NCBI RefSeq assembly: GCF_001625565.1
Contig: NZ_AUXS01000013.1
Span: 1 to 64,000, forward strand
Length of the DNA: 64,000 nucleotides
Direction of reading: 5' to 3'
Origin: Pseudoalteromonas luteoviolacea NCIMB 1944
GTDB lineage: Bacteria > Pseudomonadota > Gammaproteobacteria > Enterobacterales > Alteromonadaceae
A model generated the notes under the pieces. It worked only from the letters and a program-made list of their open reading frames with translations. It had not been told where the DNA came from and searched no databases. The position numbers were made by a program, and so were the translations under genes. This document shows, one piece after another, positions 26,145 to 35,510 of the stretch; position 1 is the stretch's first letter, and the number at the start of each line of letters is the position of its first letter.

Positions 26145-27968
26145 ATGAGCATTGAAAAGTTAAGAAATATTGCGATTATCGCACACGTTGACCATGGTAA
26201 AACTACCCTAGTCGATAAGCTGCTAGAACAGTCTGGCACGTTAGAGACACGCGGTGGCAACGAAGAGCGTGTAATGGATTCAAATGATATTGAGAAAGAG
26301 CGTGGTATCACAATCTTGGCGAAAAACACCGCCATTGAGTGGAACGACTACCACATCAATATCGTAGACACCCCGGGACACGCCGACTTTGGTGGTGAAG
26401 TAGAACGTGTACTATCAATGGTTGATTCTGTACTTCTACTAGTAGATGCACAAGAAGGCCCTATGCCTCAGACGCGTTTCGTAACGCAAAAAGCATTTGC
26501 TCTTGGCCTTAAGCCTATTGTTGTTATCAACAAAATTGACAAGCCAGGCGCACGTCCTGACTGGGTAATGGATCAGGTATTTGACCTATTCGATAACCTA
26601 GGTGCAACAGACGAGCAGCTTGACTTCCAAGTTATCTATGCATCAGCAATCAACGGTTGGGCAACGCTTGATTTAGACGAGCCGTCTGACAACATGCAAC
26701 CTATGTTTGAAGCGATTGTAGAGCAGGTAGAACAGCCAGACGCAGATCCAGCTGGCGACTTCCAAATGCAGATCTCTCAGCTAGACTACAACTCTTACAT
26801 CGGTGTAATCGGTGTTGGTCGTATCAAGCGCGGTACTGTTAAAGTAAATCAGCAGGTAACGATTGTTGGCGCTGATGGTAAAACACGTAACGGTAAAGTT
26901 GGCCAAGTACTGACTTATTTAGGTCTTGACCGTCATGAAGCGCAAGAAGCGCAAGCGGGCGATATCATTGCGATCACAGGTCTAGGTGAACTTAAGATCT
27001 CTGATACTGTATGTGATGTAAACGCAGTTGAAGCGCTACCTGCACTGTCTGTTGACGAGCCAACAGTAACGATGACGTTCTCAGTAAACACGTCTCCGTT
27101 CTCAGGCCAAGAAGGTAAGTTCGTAACATCACGTAATATCCTTGAGCGTCTTCAAGCTGAGCTTGTACACAACGTAGCACTGCGTGTTGAAGAAACTGAC
27201 AACCCAGATAGCTTCCGCGTATCAGGTCGTGGTGAACTTCACCTAGGTATCCTAATCGAAAACATGCGTCGTGAAGGTTACGAGCTAGCTGTATCTCGTC
27301 CAGAAGTAATTCTTCGTGAAGTAGACGGTCAGTTAGAAGAACCGTACGAAACGGTAACAGTTGACGTCGAAGAAGAGCACCAAGGTTCTATCATGGAACA
27401 ACTTGGTCTTCGTAAAGCGGAAATGACTGACATGGCACCAGATGGCAAAGGCCGTATCCGTATGGACTTCATGATGCCTTCTCGTGGTCTTATCGGTTTC
27501 CAAACTGATTTTATGACGCTGACGTCTGGTTCTGGTCTAATGTACCACACGTTTGATCATTACGGCCCACACAAAGGCGGTAACATTGGTCAGCGTAAGA
27601 ACGGTGTACTTATCGCAAACGCGGCAGGTAAAGCACTGACTAACGCACTATTCAACCTACAAGACCGTGGTAAGCTATTCATCGGTCACGGTGTTGAAGT
27701 ATACGAAGGCATGATCATCGGTATTCACGCACGTGATAACGACCTAACAGTTAACGCGCTTAAAGGTAAGCAGCTAACTAACGTTCGTGCATCAGGTACT
27801 GATGAAGCGCAAAACCTTGTACCACCTATCGTTATGACACTTGAGCAAGCGCTTGAGTTCATCGATGATGACGAGCTGGTAGAAGTAACGCCTGAAAGCA
27901 TCCGTATTCGTAAGAAGCTATTGACTGAAAGCGAGCGTAAGCGCGCAAGCCGTCAAGCAAAAGCTTAA
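26145..27968 (+). CDS. typA: Ribosome-associated GTPase TypA/BipA
   Basis: TypA is a translational GTPase that binds 70S ribosomes and helps in assembly and stress or cold growth. The 607 residues match the family. G motifs are [15 protein letters not shown] and NKIDKPGA; the EF-G-like C-terminal domains include [11 protein letters not shown] and the TypA-specific tail. Codon use is biased as in highly expressed genes. It is divergent from the response regulator at 25874 and ends in a strong terminator. Confidence 0.97.
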   Translation: MSIEKLRNIAIIAHVDHGKTTLVDKLLEQSGTLETRGGNEERVMDSNDIEKERGITILAKNTAIEWNDYHINIVDTPGHADFGGEVERVLSMVDSVLLLVDAQEGPMPQTRFVTQKAFALGLKPIVVINKIDKPGARPDWVMDQVFDLFDNLGATDEQLDFQVIYASAINGWATLDLDEPSDNMQPMFEAIVEQVEQPDADPAGDFQMQISQLDYNSYIGVIGVGRIKRGTVKVNQQVTIVGADGKTRNGKVGQVLTYLGLDRHEAQEAQAGDIIAITGLGELKISDTVCDVNAVEALPALSVDEPTVTMTFSVNTSPFSGQEGKFVTSRNILERLQAELVHNVALRVEETDNPDSFRVSGRGELHLGILIENMRREGYELAVSRPEVILREVDGQLEEPYETVTVDVEEEHQGSIMEQLGLRKAEMTDMAPDGKGRIRMDFMMPSRGLIGFQTDFMTLTSGSGLMYHTFDHYGPHKGGNIGQRKNGVLIANAAGKALTNALFNLQDRGKLFIGHGVEVYEGMIIGIHARDNDLTVNALKGKQLTNVRASGTDEAQNLVPPIVMTLEQALEFIDDDELVEVTPESIRIRKKLLTESERKRASRQAKA

Positions 27969-27981
27969 TTGCTAATACTAT

Positions 27982-28013
27982 AAAAAAACGCCGCTCTGTA
28001 GCGGCGTTTTTTG
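27982..28013. terminator. Bidirectional terminator between typA and the CheW-CZB gene
   Basis: AACGCCGC, a 6-base loop, then GCGGCGTT, flanked by an A-run on the left and a T-run on the right. It can end typA on the plus strand and the convergent gene on the minus strand. Confidence 0.93.
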
Positions 28014-28030
28014 TTTTTAAGCTAATTGCT

Positions 28031-28879
28031 TTAAAACAAACCGTACTCTTCGGTTTCTTCTGGCGCATAGCCTTGTAGATGTTCTGGCCTAAAAATCGCG
28101 CTTGGATCTAACACCAAACTGTGATTATCCCCTTGTTTTATCAATCCCTTCATCATTTTCTTGGTTTGCGGATCAATATCAAAACCAACATTGGTCATTT
28201 CATGTAGTGGTTTGATATCTGACGCTTCACAGTGAATGTTATCTTCAACTCTATCGACAAGTAAGCCAATATGCGGTTGTTGTCCATTTTCGGTGGTAAA
28301 GACGATGATTGGTTTGTGGTCGAGTATGATTTGATCCCTTGCGGACTCAAACAACCGAATCAACTTTGTAAAGGTGGTGAGCTTCTCTTTGTCTAACAGA
28401 GCAATTGCTTGTTCCTTATTACCTTTGCTGCACAGAGATAATATTTCATCTGCTACAGTGTGCAGCCTAGAATGAGGTTCTTCAAAACGCGCCAAAATAG
28501 CTTTTAAATCTTCATTGTCTGTTTTAAAGCTATACAGCCACATGCCAAACTCTGATTGTTTGGGGTCTCTGGCTTTGGTGAATGGAACGTCATTGTGCAC
28601 ACTGAGTTCAAGTTCTGCTAGCCATGCTTTTTGGTCCTGCTCTTTTTGTTGTAACAGTTCAACCAAAGACTGGTTGGTTTCATATGATGACTTGTTATTT
28701 AAGATTAGGCCCAAATCAAAAATGGGAGTGGGTGTGCCCATATAGTCTTTGACACCTAAAAAGCTTGGGTTGTCATTTGGCAGTGATGTGAGATTGCCCT
28801 CGTAGCGCTCAGTTAATAGGATATCTAAAATTTTGAGTGATATTGTTTTTTTTCCTACTCGAAAGTTAATCAGGTCCAT
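28031..28879 (-). CDS. CheW-like chemotaxis protein with inserted, degenerate CZB domain
   Basis: The 282-residue protein is a CheW fold split in two. The first half is about residues 1-65 (FLGVKDYMGTPTPIFDLGLIL) and the second about 188-260 (KPIIVFTTENGQQPHIGLLVDRVED). Between them lies a helical chemoreceptor zinc-binding-like (CZB) domain (about 78-165). Two of the four zinc ligands are lost: the first His is Gln83 and the Cys of CxFGxW is Ser109. The HSRLH pair (136, 140) remains. I start at 28879, with GAGG upstream, not 28903. A CheW role with CheA and receptors is likely; zinc binding is doubtful. It lies 39 bp after a substrate-binding protein gene. Confidence 0.85.
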   Translation of the reverse strand: MDLINFRVGKKTISLKILDILLTERYEGNLTSLPNDNPSFLGVKDYMGTPTPIFDLGLILNNKSSYETNQSLVELLQQKEQDQKAWLAELELSVHNDVPFTKARDPKQSEFGMWLYSFKTDNEDLKAILARFEEPHSRLHTVADEILSLCSKGNKEQAIALLDKEKLTTFTKLIRLFESARDQIILDHKPIIVFTTENGQQPHIGLLVDRVEDNIHCEASDIKPLHEMTNVGFDIDPQTKKMMKGLIKQGDNHSLVLDPSAIFRPEHLQGYAPEETEEYGLF

Positions 28880-28917
28880 GTTCGCCTCAAACAATAGTTG
28901 CATGAGCTAAGCATAGA

Positions 28918-30027
28918 TCAATATTTCAAATAAGACCTATATACCTGCCTTTGAGACGTGTTTTTTTGTGGTAATTTGAGAAGGGTTTGCAGCGCCGGGT
29001 CGGTCTTTAATGTGCGATCAATAGCAGTGCTTATGCAGTCTGATAATTGAGTTTGCTTACAGTATTGCAAGGCAGTGGTAAACAAGTAAGCATTTACAAA
29101 CCCTTCGAAAGATTGGTAGCTGATGGGTTTGGCGTGTGCGGTGGCTTGTGCGCGAAATAACGCACAGATTTGGCCTTGGCAGGTTTGAGGATCAGGCAGC
29201 ACTTCGGTGACCATTATATTGGCAGGTACGGTGATATGCTCGAACAGGGATGCTGAAGAGACGAATGAAACGCTGGTATAGGAGCCTCTAAAGCCAGCTC
29301 TATAGGCTTGGTTAATGAATGCAGATAATGGTTCATAAGTACCTATCATTGCAATGGCTGTGACTTGGGTGGTTAATATCTGTGTTAGGGCTTTGGCAAC
29401 ATCATTGGTATTGCGTCTAAAGCGCGCAATCACGACAGGCTCAATCCCTTGGTTTTTGAGCGCTTGACGATGGCTTTTTTCTAGCGTTAGACCAAATTCG
29501 TCCGCTTGAATAAAAAGGGCTATGTTTTTGTGTCCTAACTCTTCGACAAGATATTTCACTTGATCCTTGGCTTCATCCAAATAGCTCGCCCGAAGTTTGA
29601 AGATCGGAAACCCTGGATTTTGATATAAAAACTCAGCGCCAGTATAAGGCATTAATAACGGCAGTTGGTGCTTTTTTAATATGTCTTTAATAGCATGGGT
29701 AGTGGGCGTGCCCATGTTCCCAATGAGGGCATCAACGTTTTGGTGTTTTATTAGATAGTGCGTATTATCGACAGCACGACTTGGTTCATATCCGTCATCT
29801 AAAACCAGTAATTTAATATGCGGCTGGCCAGGTCGTTTTTCCCGATTGGCATAATTGAAGTAGAGTTCATGGCCTTGTTTAAGCTGTTGGCCAATATGAC
29901 TCGCTGGACCGCTCAAAGCGACACTCATTCCCAGTTTTATTGTTGTATTAGGGGAGGTCGCAAAACACAACCATGATTGTAATAGAGCTGTGCTAGTGAG
30001 GATCGCTTTTAGAAATAATTTCAGCAT
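28918..30027 (-). CDS. Periplasmic substrate-binding protein, LivK-like (branched-chain amino acid ABC type)
   Basis: The 369-residue protein has a signal peptide (cleavage near CFA-TSP) and a two-lobed type I binding fold beginning KLGMSVALSGPASHIGQQLKQGHELYF. No ABC permease or ATPase gene is near, so it is an orphan. Its start overlaps tmcA by 35 bp, and it is followed by the CheW-CZB gene. It may present a ligand to a chemoreceptor rather than to a transporter; this is an inference from context. Confidence 0.88.
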   Translation of the reverse strand: MLKLFLKAILTSTALLQSWLCFATSPNTTIKLGMSVALSGPASHIGQQLKQGHELYFNYANREKRPGQPHIKLLVLDDGYEPSRAVDNTHYLIKHQNVDALIGNMGTPTTHAIKDILKKHQLPLLMPYTGAEFLYQNPGFPIFKLRASYLDEAKDQVKYLVEELGHKNIALFIQADEFGLTLEKSHRQALKNQGIEPVVIARFRRNTNDVAKALTQILTTQVTAIAMIGTYEPLSAFINQAYRAGFRGSYTSVSFVSSASLFEHITVPANIMVTEVLPDPQTCQGQICALFRAQATAHAKPISYQSFEGFVNAYLFTTALQYCKQTQLSDCISTAIDRTLKTDPALQTLLKLPQKNTSQRQVYRSYLKY

Positions 30028-32071
30028 AAACTTCCGATAACAGTGACTGATAGACCTGTTGTACTTGTTTCTTAGATTGCAACCTTAGTTTTTGGGGTAA
30101 TTCTTTTGGCTGATGTCGCTGTAATAATAGTAGAATTACATATTGTTGGGCAATCTTTGACAAGGAATTTATGATGCTAGGTTGTGATTTTATGATCTGC
30201 TCTATGAACGGCGCAATTTGTTGCTCATTGGCAAGTTTAGATTTCAGGTAGGTGAGGTGTTTGAGCTGCGAGTCACTGAGACCCTTGTTTGGTGCAGAGC
30301 TGAGAAAGCTGCATACCAGTTGCCAAGGAAGTTGTGCATATAATCCACTGAGCGCAAAATACAGCTGATCTGCAAATGTACTCTGTTCTAGCCTGATGTC
30401 GATTTGGCTATCTTTATGGACCACCAAGACCGCAAATTCACCACTGGCTTTATCTTGTTTGAAGCCGAGCTTTAACGGCTTAAACCCTAAGTTTTGCCAA
30501 AAATCGAGTAAATTCGCTTGCGCGCCAAAACTACTGCCAAAATAACTGACTTTATCGGCAAGTTGGTGCATAGAAAAGCGGATCAAGGCACTGCCAATAC
30601 CGTGCTTTTGGTGGGATGGTGCCACAGCGATACGTGCAATACGTGCGCCTCGACGAGTGCAAAACTCACTGTTACCCAATAGTTGGCTCAGTTGTTGCGC
30701 CATTAAATGACCTGCCGGCCGTCGAGCTCCCAATGCAATTTGGGTGGCCAAGTCGCGATCAAGAGCGCCTTCTAAATTCACCAAGCAAACTGCGACTGGG
30801 TGGTTATTTTGAAAGGCCACAAATAAGCGATTACTTGGGCTGTCGAGCAGCTGTCGCAGATCATTAACTGAGGTTTGATAGTGGGCCAATACAAGCAGTG
30901 CAAAGACTTGCTCTAGCAATGCCTCATTTTGAATTAACTCTTGGCTGTCGACGTTGAGGTAGTCAATTTGATCTAACTGAGGTGAAAGGGTTGCATACTG
31001 ACAGTCGAGCGCCAGCAATTGGCGCATATGTTGCTCTAACGGGTCGCCATGGGCGTAACGTATGGGGTCAGCCAAATGCCGATCTAAATAGTCAGGGTGT
31101 TGAGCTTTTAGGTAGTCTTGAAAGCGCAATGTATAACCGCGGCCATTGCCTTCGTAGCCAACCAAGGTACTCGCAAAAATCACTCTGGGGTAGTGAGCCA
31201 ACAACTGTTTTAGGATAGGCACGGGAATGGCCGCCGCTTCATCAACCAACAAAATATCGATTTCAGGCTGTGTGGCCAACACGATATCAGGTGGAATATA
31301 GCTCAGCGTACTGACTTGGTTTTGATTTATCTCAGGTGGCGCCAATTCAAGTGCATTGCAAAAGTGGAGGAAGCCATTTTGCACTGCACGGCGCTGCTGG
31401 GCACATAAAACGATATTTTTGCCAGCAAACTGTGCTGCTATCAATCCGAGCGCGGCTGACTTGCCTCGACCCCTGTCTGCACTCAATAAGACGGGGGTGT
31501 CTGGATGTTGTTGTAAATGGGTGACTATTTGGCTGACAGCTTGAGATTGTGATGTTAAGTTCAGTGTCTGACACGAGGCACTGTAGGTGGTGGGTAATTT
31601 GGGTCCACCCTGTTCGCTGAGCAGCCAGCACTGCTGCCGCTGCAAATGGTGTGCTAAGCGTGTCAAAAAGGGACTCTGGTGTGCTTGTTCACCTTCAGAT
31701 AGCCAGCGTGCTAGTGCTGGATCGCACCATGTTGAAAGTGCTGATAATTCCGGTAGCAATAATACAAGTAGTCCGCCTGCTTTGACTGTGCCTGTGCAAG
31801 CTGCCAGTTTGTTGGGAACGATACCGCTGTAGCCATCATACAGAACAAACTCGAACTCTTGACCAAGTATTTGGTGCAAGTGTTGTGGCCATATGGCCCC
31901 ATGCCAACTGGTATCATCGCTGAGTATCAATTGCTCAGCGGATTGAGCAAGCTGCAAAAAGCAACGCACCCCCCAATCCCTGCTGCCACACAACAGCAGC
32001 AATTGACGGTGCCTTGCTGATCTTAACCCCGCCAATTGGGGTTTTAAACTAAATGGCTTGCAGTCTTGCAT
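29993..32071 (-). CDS. tmcA: tRNA(Met) cytidine acetyltransferase TmcA
   Basis: TmcA makes N4-acetylcytidine at the wobble base of elongator tRNA-Met using acetyl-CoA and ATP. The 692-residue protein (E. coli 671) has the N-terminal domain (LLLLCGSRDWG), a helicase-like module with Walker A ADRGRGKSAALG and LLVDEAAAIPVPILKQL, the GNAT domain (RIARIAVAPSHQKHGIGSALI), and the tRNA-binding tail. It overlaps the end of uvrD by 23 bp and the next gene by 35 bp, so translation is probably coupled. Confidence 0.95.
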   Translation of the reverse strand: MQDCKPFSLKPQLAGLRSARHRQLLLLCGSRDWGVRCFLQLAQSAEQLILSDDTSWHGAIWPQHLHQILGQEFEFVLYDGYSGIVPNKLAACTGTVKAGGLLVLLLPELSALSTWCDPALARWLSEGEQAHQSPFLTRLAHHLQRQQCWLLSEQGGPKLPTTYSASCQTLNLTSQSQAVSQIVTHLQQHPDTPVLLSADRGRGKSAALGLIAAQFAGKNIVLCAQQRRAVQNGFLHFCNALELAPPEINQNQVSTLSYIPPDIVLATQPEIDILLVDEAAAIPVPILKQLLAHYPRVIFASTLVGYEGNGRGYTLRFQDYLKAQHPDYLDRHLADPIRYAHGDPLEQHMRQLLALDCQYATLSPQLDQIDYLNVDSQELIQNEALLEQVFALLVLAHYQTSVNDLRQLLDSPSNRLFVAFQNNHPVAVCLVNLEGALDRDLATQIALGARRPAGHLMAQQLSQLLGNSEFCTRRGARIARIAVAPSHQKHGIGSALIRFSMHQLADKVSYFGSSFGAQANLLDFWQNLGFKPLKLGFKQDKASGEFAVLVVHKDSQIDIRLEQSTFADQLYFALSGLYAQLPWQLVCSFLSSAPNKGLSDSQLKHLTYLKSKLANEQQIAPFIEQIIKSQPSIINSLSKIAQQYVILLLLQRHQPKELPQKLRLQSKKQVQQVYQSLLSEVYAEIISKSDPH

Positions 32072-34214
32072 AAGCCGTTACCAGCCACTTAGTACCCACA
32101 TCGTCAAAATTGACCTGTATACGGGATTGCGCACCAACCCCTTCGTAATTGAGCACGGTACCTGCGCCAAACTTTGCGTGTAGCACACGTTGCCCTAAGT
32201 TGAAGTCACTGTCTTCAAATGCTGCATGGCTGACCGAGGCGCTGAAGCGATTAGTGGTAGCGGGTCTGGATACTTGGGTTTTAATGCGGATCTCTTCAGT
32301 GCAGTCTTCAGGCAATTCACGTAAGAATCGAGAGGGGCTATGATACTTTTCCTGGCCATAAAGGCGGCGGCTTTCGGCGTGACTGATATAAAGCTTTTGC
32401 ATCGCACGTGTCATGCCAACATAACATAGGCGACGCTCTTCCTCTAAACGGCCAGATTCTTCGTGGCTTTGTTGCGATGGGAACATGCCTTCTTCTACCC
32501 CCACCATAAATACCAGCGGGAACTCAAGGCCCTTAGCTGAGTGCAGCGTCATCATCTGTACCGCATCTTCGTGCTCGTCGGCTTGCCCTTCGCCAGACTC
32601 CAGTGAGGTATAAGCCAAGAAACCTTGCAATGGTGACGTAAACTCTTCTTCAATAGGTAACTCAAACTGACCACAGGCATTGATCAATTCTTCCAAGTTT
32701 TCCACGCGTGCGCGGCCCTTTTCGCCTTTTTCTGCTTGATACATGGCCAATAGCCCAGAGTGCTCTATGGTGGTTTTTGCTTGCTCAGCGAGTTCCAACT
32801 CGACCAGTTTTTCATCGAGTTGTTCTATCAATTCAATAAAGCGTGTTACGGCCGTTGCAGCGCGTCCAGCTAAGTGTTTTTGCTCAATAACCGCTTTGGC
32901 AGCATACCACAGAGGTAGAGACTCATTGCGAGCGCAGTCGCGAATATGGCTCAAAGTTTTGTCACCAATCCCACGCGCAGGTGTATTAATAACACGCTCA
33001 AAGGCGGCATCGTCATTGCGATTGCTGATCAGACGCAAATATGACAGGGCGTCTTTGATTTCTTGTCGCTCGAAGAAGCGCATGCCGCCATAAATACGGT
33101 ATTTGAGTCCCTCTTGCAGAAGTGCCTCTTCCAGTACACGAGATTGGGCGTTGTTTCGGTATAAAATGGCACAGTCTGTCAGCGCGTTACCATCTTGCAG
33201 CCAGGACTTAATTTTACCTATGGTGAAGCGTGCTTCGTCTAATTCGTTGAAAGCGGCATAAATTGAGATAGGTTCACCTTGGGTGCCGTCCGTCCAAAGG
33301 CTCTTACCCATACGCTCGGAGTTATTTTGAATGAGGGCATTGGATGCTTTCAAAATCGTACCCGTGGAACGGTAGTTTTGCTCAAGGCGAATTGTATCGG
33401 CATCAAAGTCTTTTAAGAAGCGTTTAATATTTTCGATTTTTGCGCCACGCCATCCATAAATACTTTGATCGTCGTCACCAACGATCATGATGTTGTTATC
33501 GCCACCGGCAAGTAAACGCAGCCATTGATATTGAATGCTGTTTGTATCTTGAAATTCGTCTACCAGCATATGTTTAAAGCGCTGTTGGTAGTGGCGTAGT
33601 AAGGTGGGTTGCTGCTGTAGCAATTCATAGCAACGCAGCAATATCTCCGCAAAATCAACTAAACCAGCTCTATCGCAAGCTTCTTGATAGGCGGTATAAA
33701 CATTGAGCATAAGCTGTTCACTGGCATCATAAGCTTGGATATCTTTGGGACGTAAACCTTCATCTTTTCGCGCGCTGATATACCAGCTCAGCTGTTTTGC
33801 AGGCCACTTCTTCTCATCAATGTTCATGGCTTTGAGTAAGCGTCTGATCATGCGCTGTTGATCATCTGAGTCCAATATTTGGAATGACTCTGGCAAGTTT
33901 GCTTCGCGGTGATGGGCGCGCAGAATTCGATGAGACAAGCCGTGGAAAGTGCCAATCCACATGCCGCCGACTGGGCTTTGTAGTGTTTCTTCGACACGTG
34001 AACGCATCTCTTTGGCGGCTTTATTGGTAAAAGTCACGGCAAAAATGCTGTAGGGGGAGGCGTGTTCTACCTGCATAAGCCACGCGATTCGGTGCACTAA
34101 CACCCGAGTTTTACCGGAGCCTGCACCCGCCAGAATAAGCATATTGCTCAGTGGTGCAGCAACCGCTTCACGCTGCTTGTCATTTAAGCCATCAAGTAAT
34201 TCAGATACGTCCAT
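32049..34214 (-). CDS. uvrD: DNA helicase II UvrD
   Basis: UvrD is a 3'-5' SF1 helicase for nucleotide excision and mismatch repair. The 721 residues match E. coli (720) throughout: AGAGSGKTRVLVHRIAWLM, DEFQDTNSIQY, GDDDQSIYGWRGA, QNYRST and TLHSAKGLEFPLV. The C-terminal Tudor-like tail (QRVLHAKFGAGTVLNYEG) is present. I start at the ATG at 34214 (MDVSELLDGLNDKQREAV, as in E. coli); the upstream TTG at 34244 is less likely. A LexA-like box lies 132 bp upstream. Confidence 0.97.
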   Translation of the reverse strand: MDVSELLDGLNDKQREAVAAPLSNMLILAGAGSGKTRVLVHRIAWLMQVEHASPYSIFAVTFTNKAAKEMRSRVEETLQSPVGGMWIGTFHGLSHRILRAHHREANLPESFQILDSDDQQRMIRRLLKAMNIDEKKWPAKQLSWYISARKDEGLRPKDIQAYDASEQLMLNVYTAYQEACDRAGLVDFAEILLRCYELLQQQPTLLRHYQQRFKHMLVDEFQDTNSIQYQWLRLLAGGDNNIMIVGDDDQSIYGWRGAKIENIKRFLKDFDADTIRLEQNYRSTGTILKASNALIQNNSERMGKSLWTDGTQGEPISIYAAFNELDEARFTIGKIKSWLQDGNALTDCAILYRNNAQSRVLEEALLQEGLKYRIYGGMRFFERQEIKDALSYLRLISNRNDDAAFERVINTPARGIGDKTLSHIRDCARNESLPLWYAAKAVIEQKHLAGRAATAVTRFIELIEQLDEKLVELELAEQAKTTIEHSGLLAMYQAEKGEKGRARVENLEELINACGQFELPIEEEFTSPLQGFLAYTSLESGEGQADEHEDAVQMMTLHSAKGLEFPLVFMVGVEEGMFPSQQSHEESGRLEEERRLCYVGMTRAMQKLYISHAESRRLYGQEKYHSPSRFLRELPEDCTEEIRIKTQVSRPATTNRFSASVSHAAFEDSDFNLGQRVLHAKFGAGTVLNYEGVGAQSRIQVNFDDVGTKWLVTAYARLQAI

Positions 34215-34345
34215 CTTTGCGCCTAATTCGAAAAGTGAGGGCAAAGTATACCTAGCGTCTTATTTAAAGCCCAGTTTTCAAAGTGTAATTTGATAAGGGT
34301 GTTAGTTATTTTGTTGAATTTAAAAGAGATTTAATTTTTTATTTA

Positions 34346-34361
34346 CTGTCTTTTTATACAG
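34346..34361. promoter_or_regulatory. Candidate LexA (SOS) box upstream of uvrD
   Basis: CTGT-CTTTTTAT-ACAG, in the wider context TACTGT...ACAGTT, fits the gammaproteobacterial LexA consensus CTG-N10-CAG with an AT-rich centre. E. coli uvrD is an SOS gene. The box is four bases past the cheV stop codon, so the uvrD promoter would start near the end of cheV. Confidence 0.6.
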
Positions 34362-34365
34362 TTTT

Positions 34366-35307
34366 TTAGCCTAAAATCTCTTTTAACCGTTTTTGCATTT
34401 CTTGGACTAATAAATCGGGCTGAAACTTGGACAGGAATGCATTACACCCGACCTTTTCAACCATGGCTTGGTTGAAGCTGCCGCTCAATGAAGTATTCAA
34501 TATGACATACAGGTCTTTGAGCCGCTCGTCGTTGCGAATTTCATAGGTGAGCCGATAGCCATCCATCACAGGCATCTCAGCATCTGTGATGACTGCCATG
34601 AGTTCTTTGTTAACATCGATGCCTTCATCAGCCCAGTGCTTGAGCAGGTTTAAGGCTTCTTGACCGTCAGTTGCGGGAATGATTTCAATACCAATTTGGG
34701 CAAGCGTATCAGATACTTGACGCCGTGCTGTGGGGGAGTCATCTGCATGGAGGATTTTGCGCCCCTTAAACTCACTCAAAATGGTGTTGTCTAGCACCCC
34801 ATCTGGGATCTCGACATCGTAATCTATTATTTCTGCCAAAACTTTTTCAACGTCAATAATTTCGACGATGTGCTCAGCCCCATCTCGCTGTACTTTCGTT
34901 AATGCTGTCAGGTAATGATTGCGGCCAACTGATTTCGGGGTTGGCATAATATCTGACCAAGTCGTATTTACGATGTGATCAACTTTGCCAACTAAAAAGG
35001 CTTGGACGGTACGATTGTATTCGGTGATAACCAAGTTGCTGTCATCGTCATACTCTGTGGGAGGCATACAAATGGCTTGGCGCAAATCGATAACTGGGAT
35101 CGACTCACCGCGAATATTGGTTACCCCTGCCACTTTGGGATGCGCATTGGGCATTTTGTTCAGGTGAGGTAGTTTGACAACTTCTTTAACTTTAAAAACG
35201 TTCAATGCAAACAGGTGTCTACTGTGTAAATGAAATAGCAATAATTCAAGTCGGTTTTCACCCACCAACTGTGTGCGTTGATCAACTGAAGCTAACACAC
35301 CCGCCAT
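34366..35307 (-). CDS. cheV: Chemotaxis coupling protein CheV
   Basis: The 313-residue protein joins a CheW domain (about residues 15-160; VTNIRGESIPVIDLRQAI) to a receiver domain (about 178-310) with phospho-Asp in AVITDAEMPVMDG. CheV proteins couple receptors to CheA and are thought to tune adaptation through phosphorylation. No CheA or CheY gene is adjacent. It has its own start 203 bp from the divergent potassium channel gene. Confidence 0.95.
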   Translation of the reverse strand: MAGVLASVDQRTQLVGENRLELLLFHLHSRHLFALNVFKVKEVVKLPHLNKMPNAHPKVAGVTNIRGESIPVIDLRQAICMPPTEYDDDSNLVITEYNRTVQAFLVGKVDHIVNTTWSDIMPTPKSVGRNHYLTALTKVQRDGAEHIVEIIDVEKVLAEIIDYDVEIPDGVLDNTILSEFKGRKILHADDSPTARRQVSDTLAQIGIEIIPATDGQEALNLLKHWADEGIDVNKELMAVITDAEMPVMDGYRLTYEIRNDERLKDLYVILNTSLSGSFNQAMVEKVGCNAFLSKFQPDLLVQEMQKRLKEILG

Positions 35308-35510
35308 ACTTTCACCTCGTCATCTAGCTGCTTTTCAAAGTATACACATATAACTGTTAAAATTACGAGTTCTTTACCACAGTAATGCAAAAATGCAATA
35401 TTTGCTGAAAATTTCTGAATAAATCAACTTTTTCCCATGAAAGCATTGACTTGTTGCTTGACTGATAGATGATGTCATACAGGGATCAATACACAGTTTT
35501 GGGATAATAA

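Noticed and set aside
34245..34285. TATACT near 34247 as the uvrD -10 element
   Set aside because: The hexamer is good, but no -35 lies at a proper distance; a promoter nearer the LexA-like box is equally possible.
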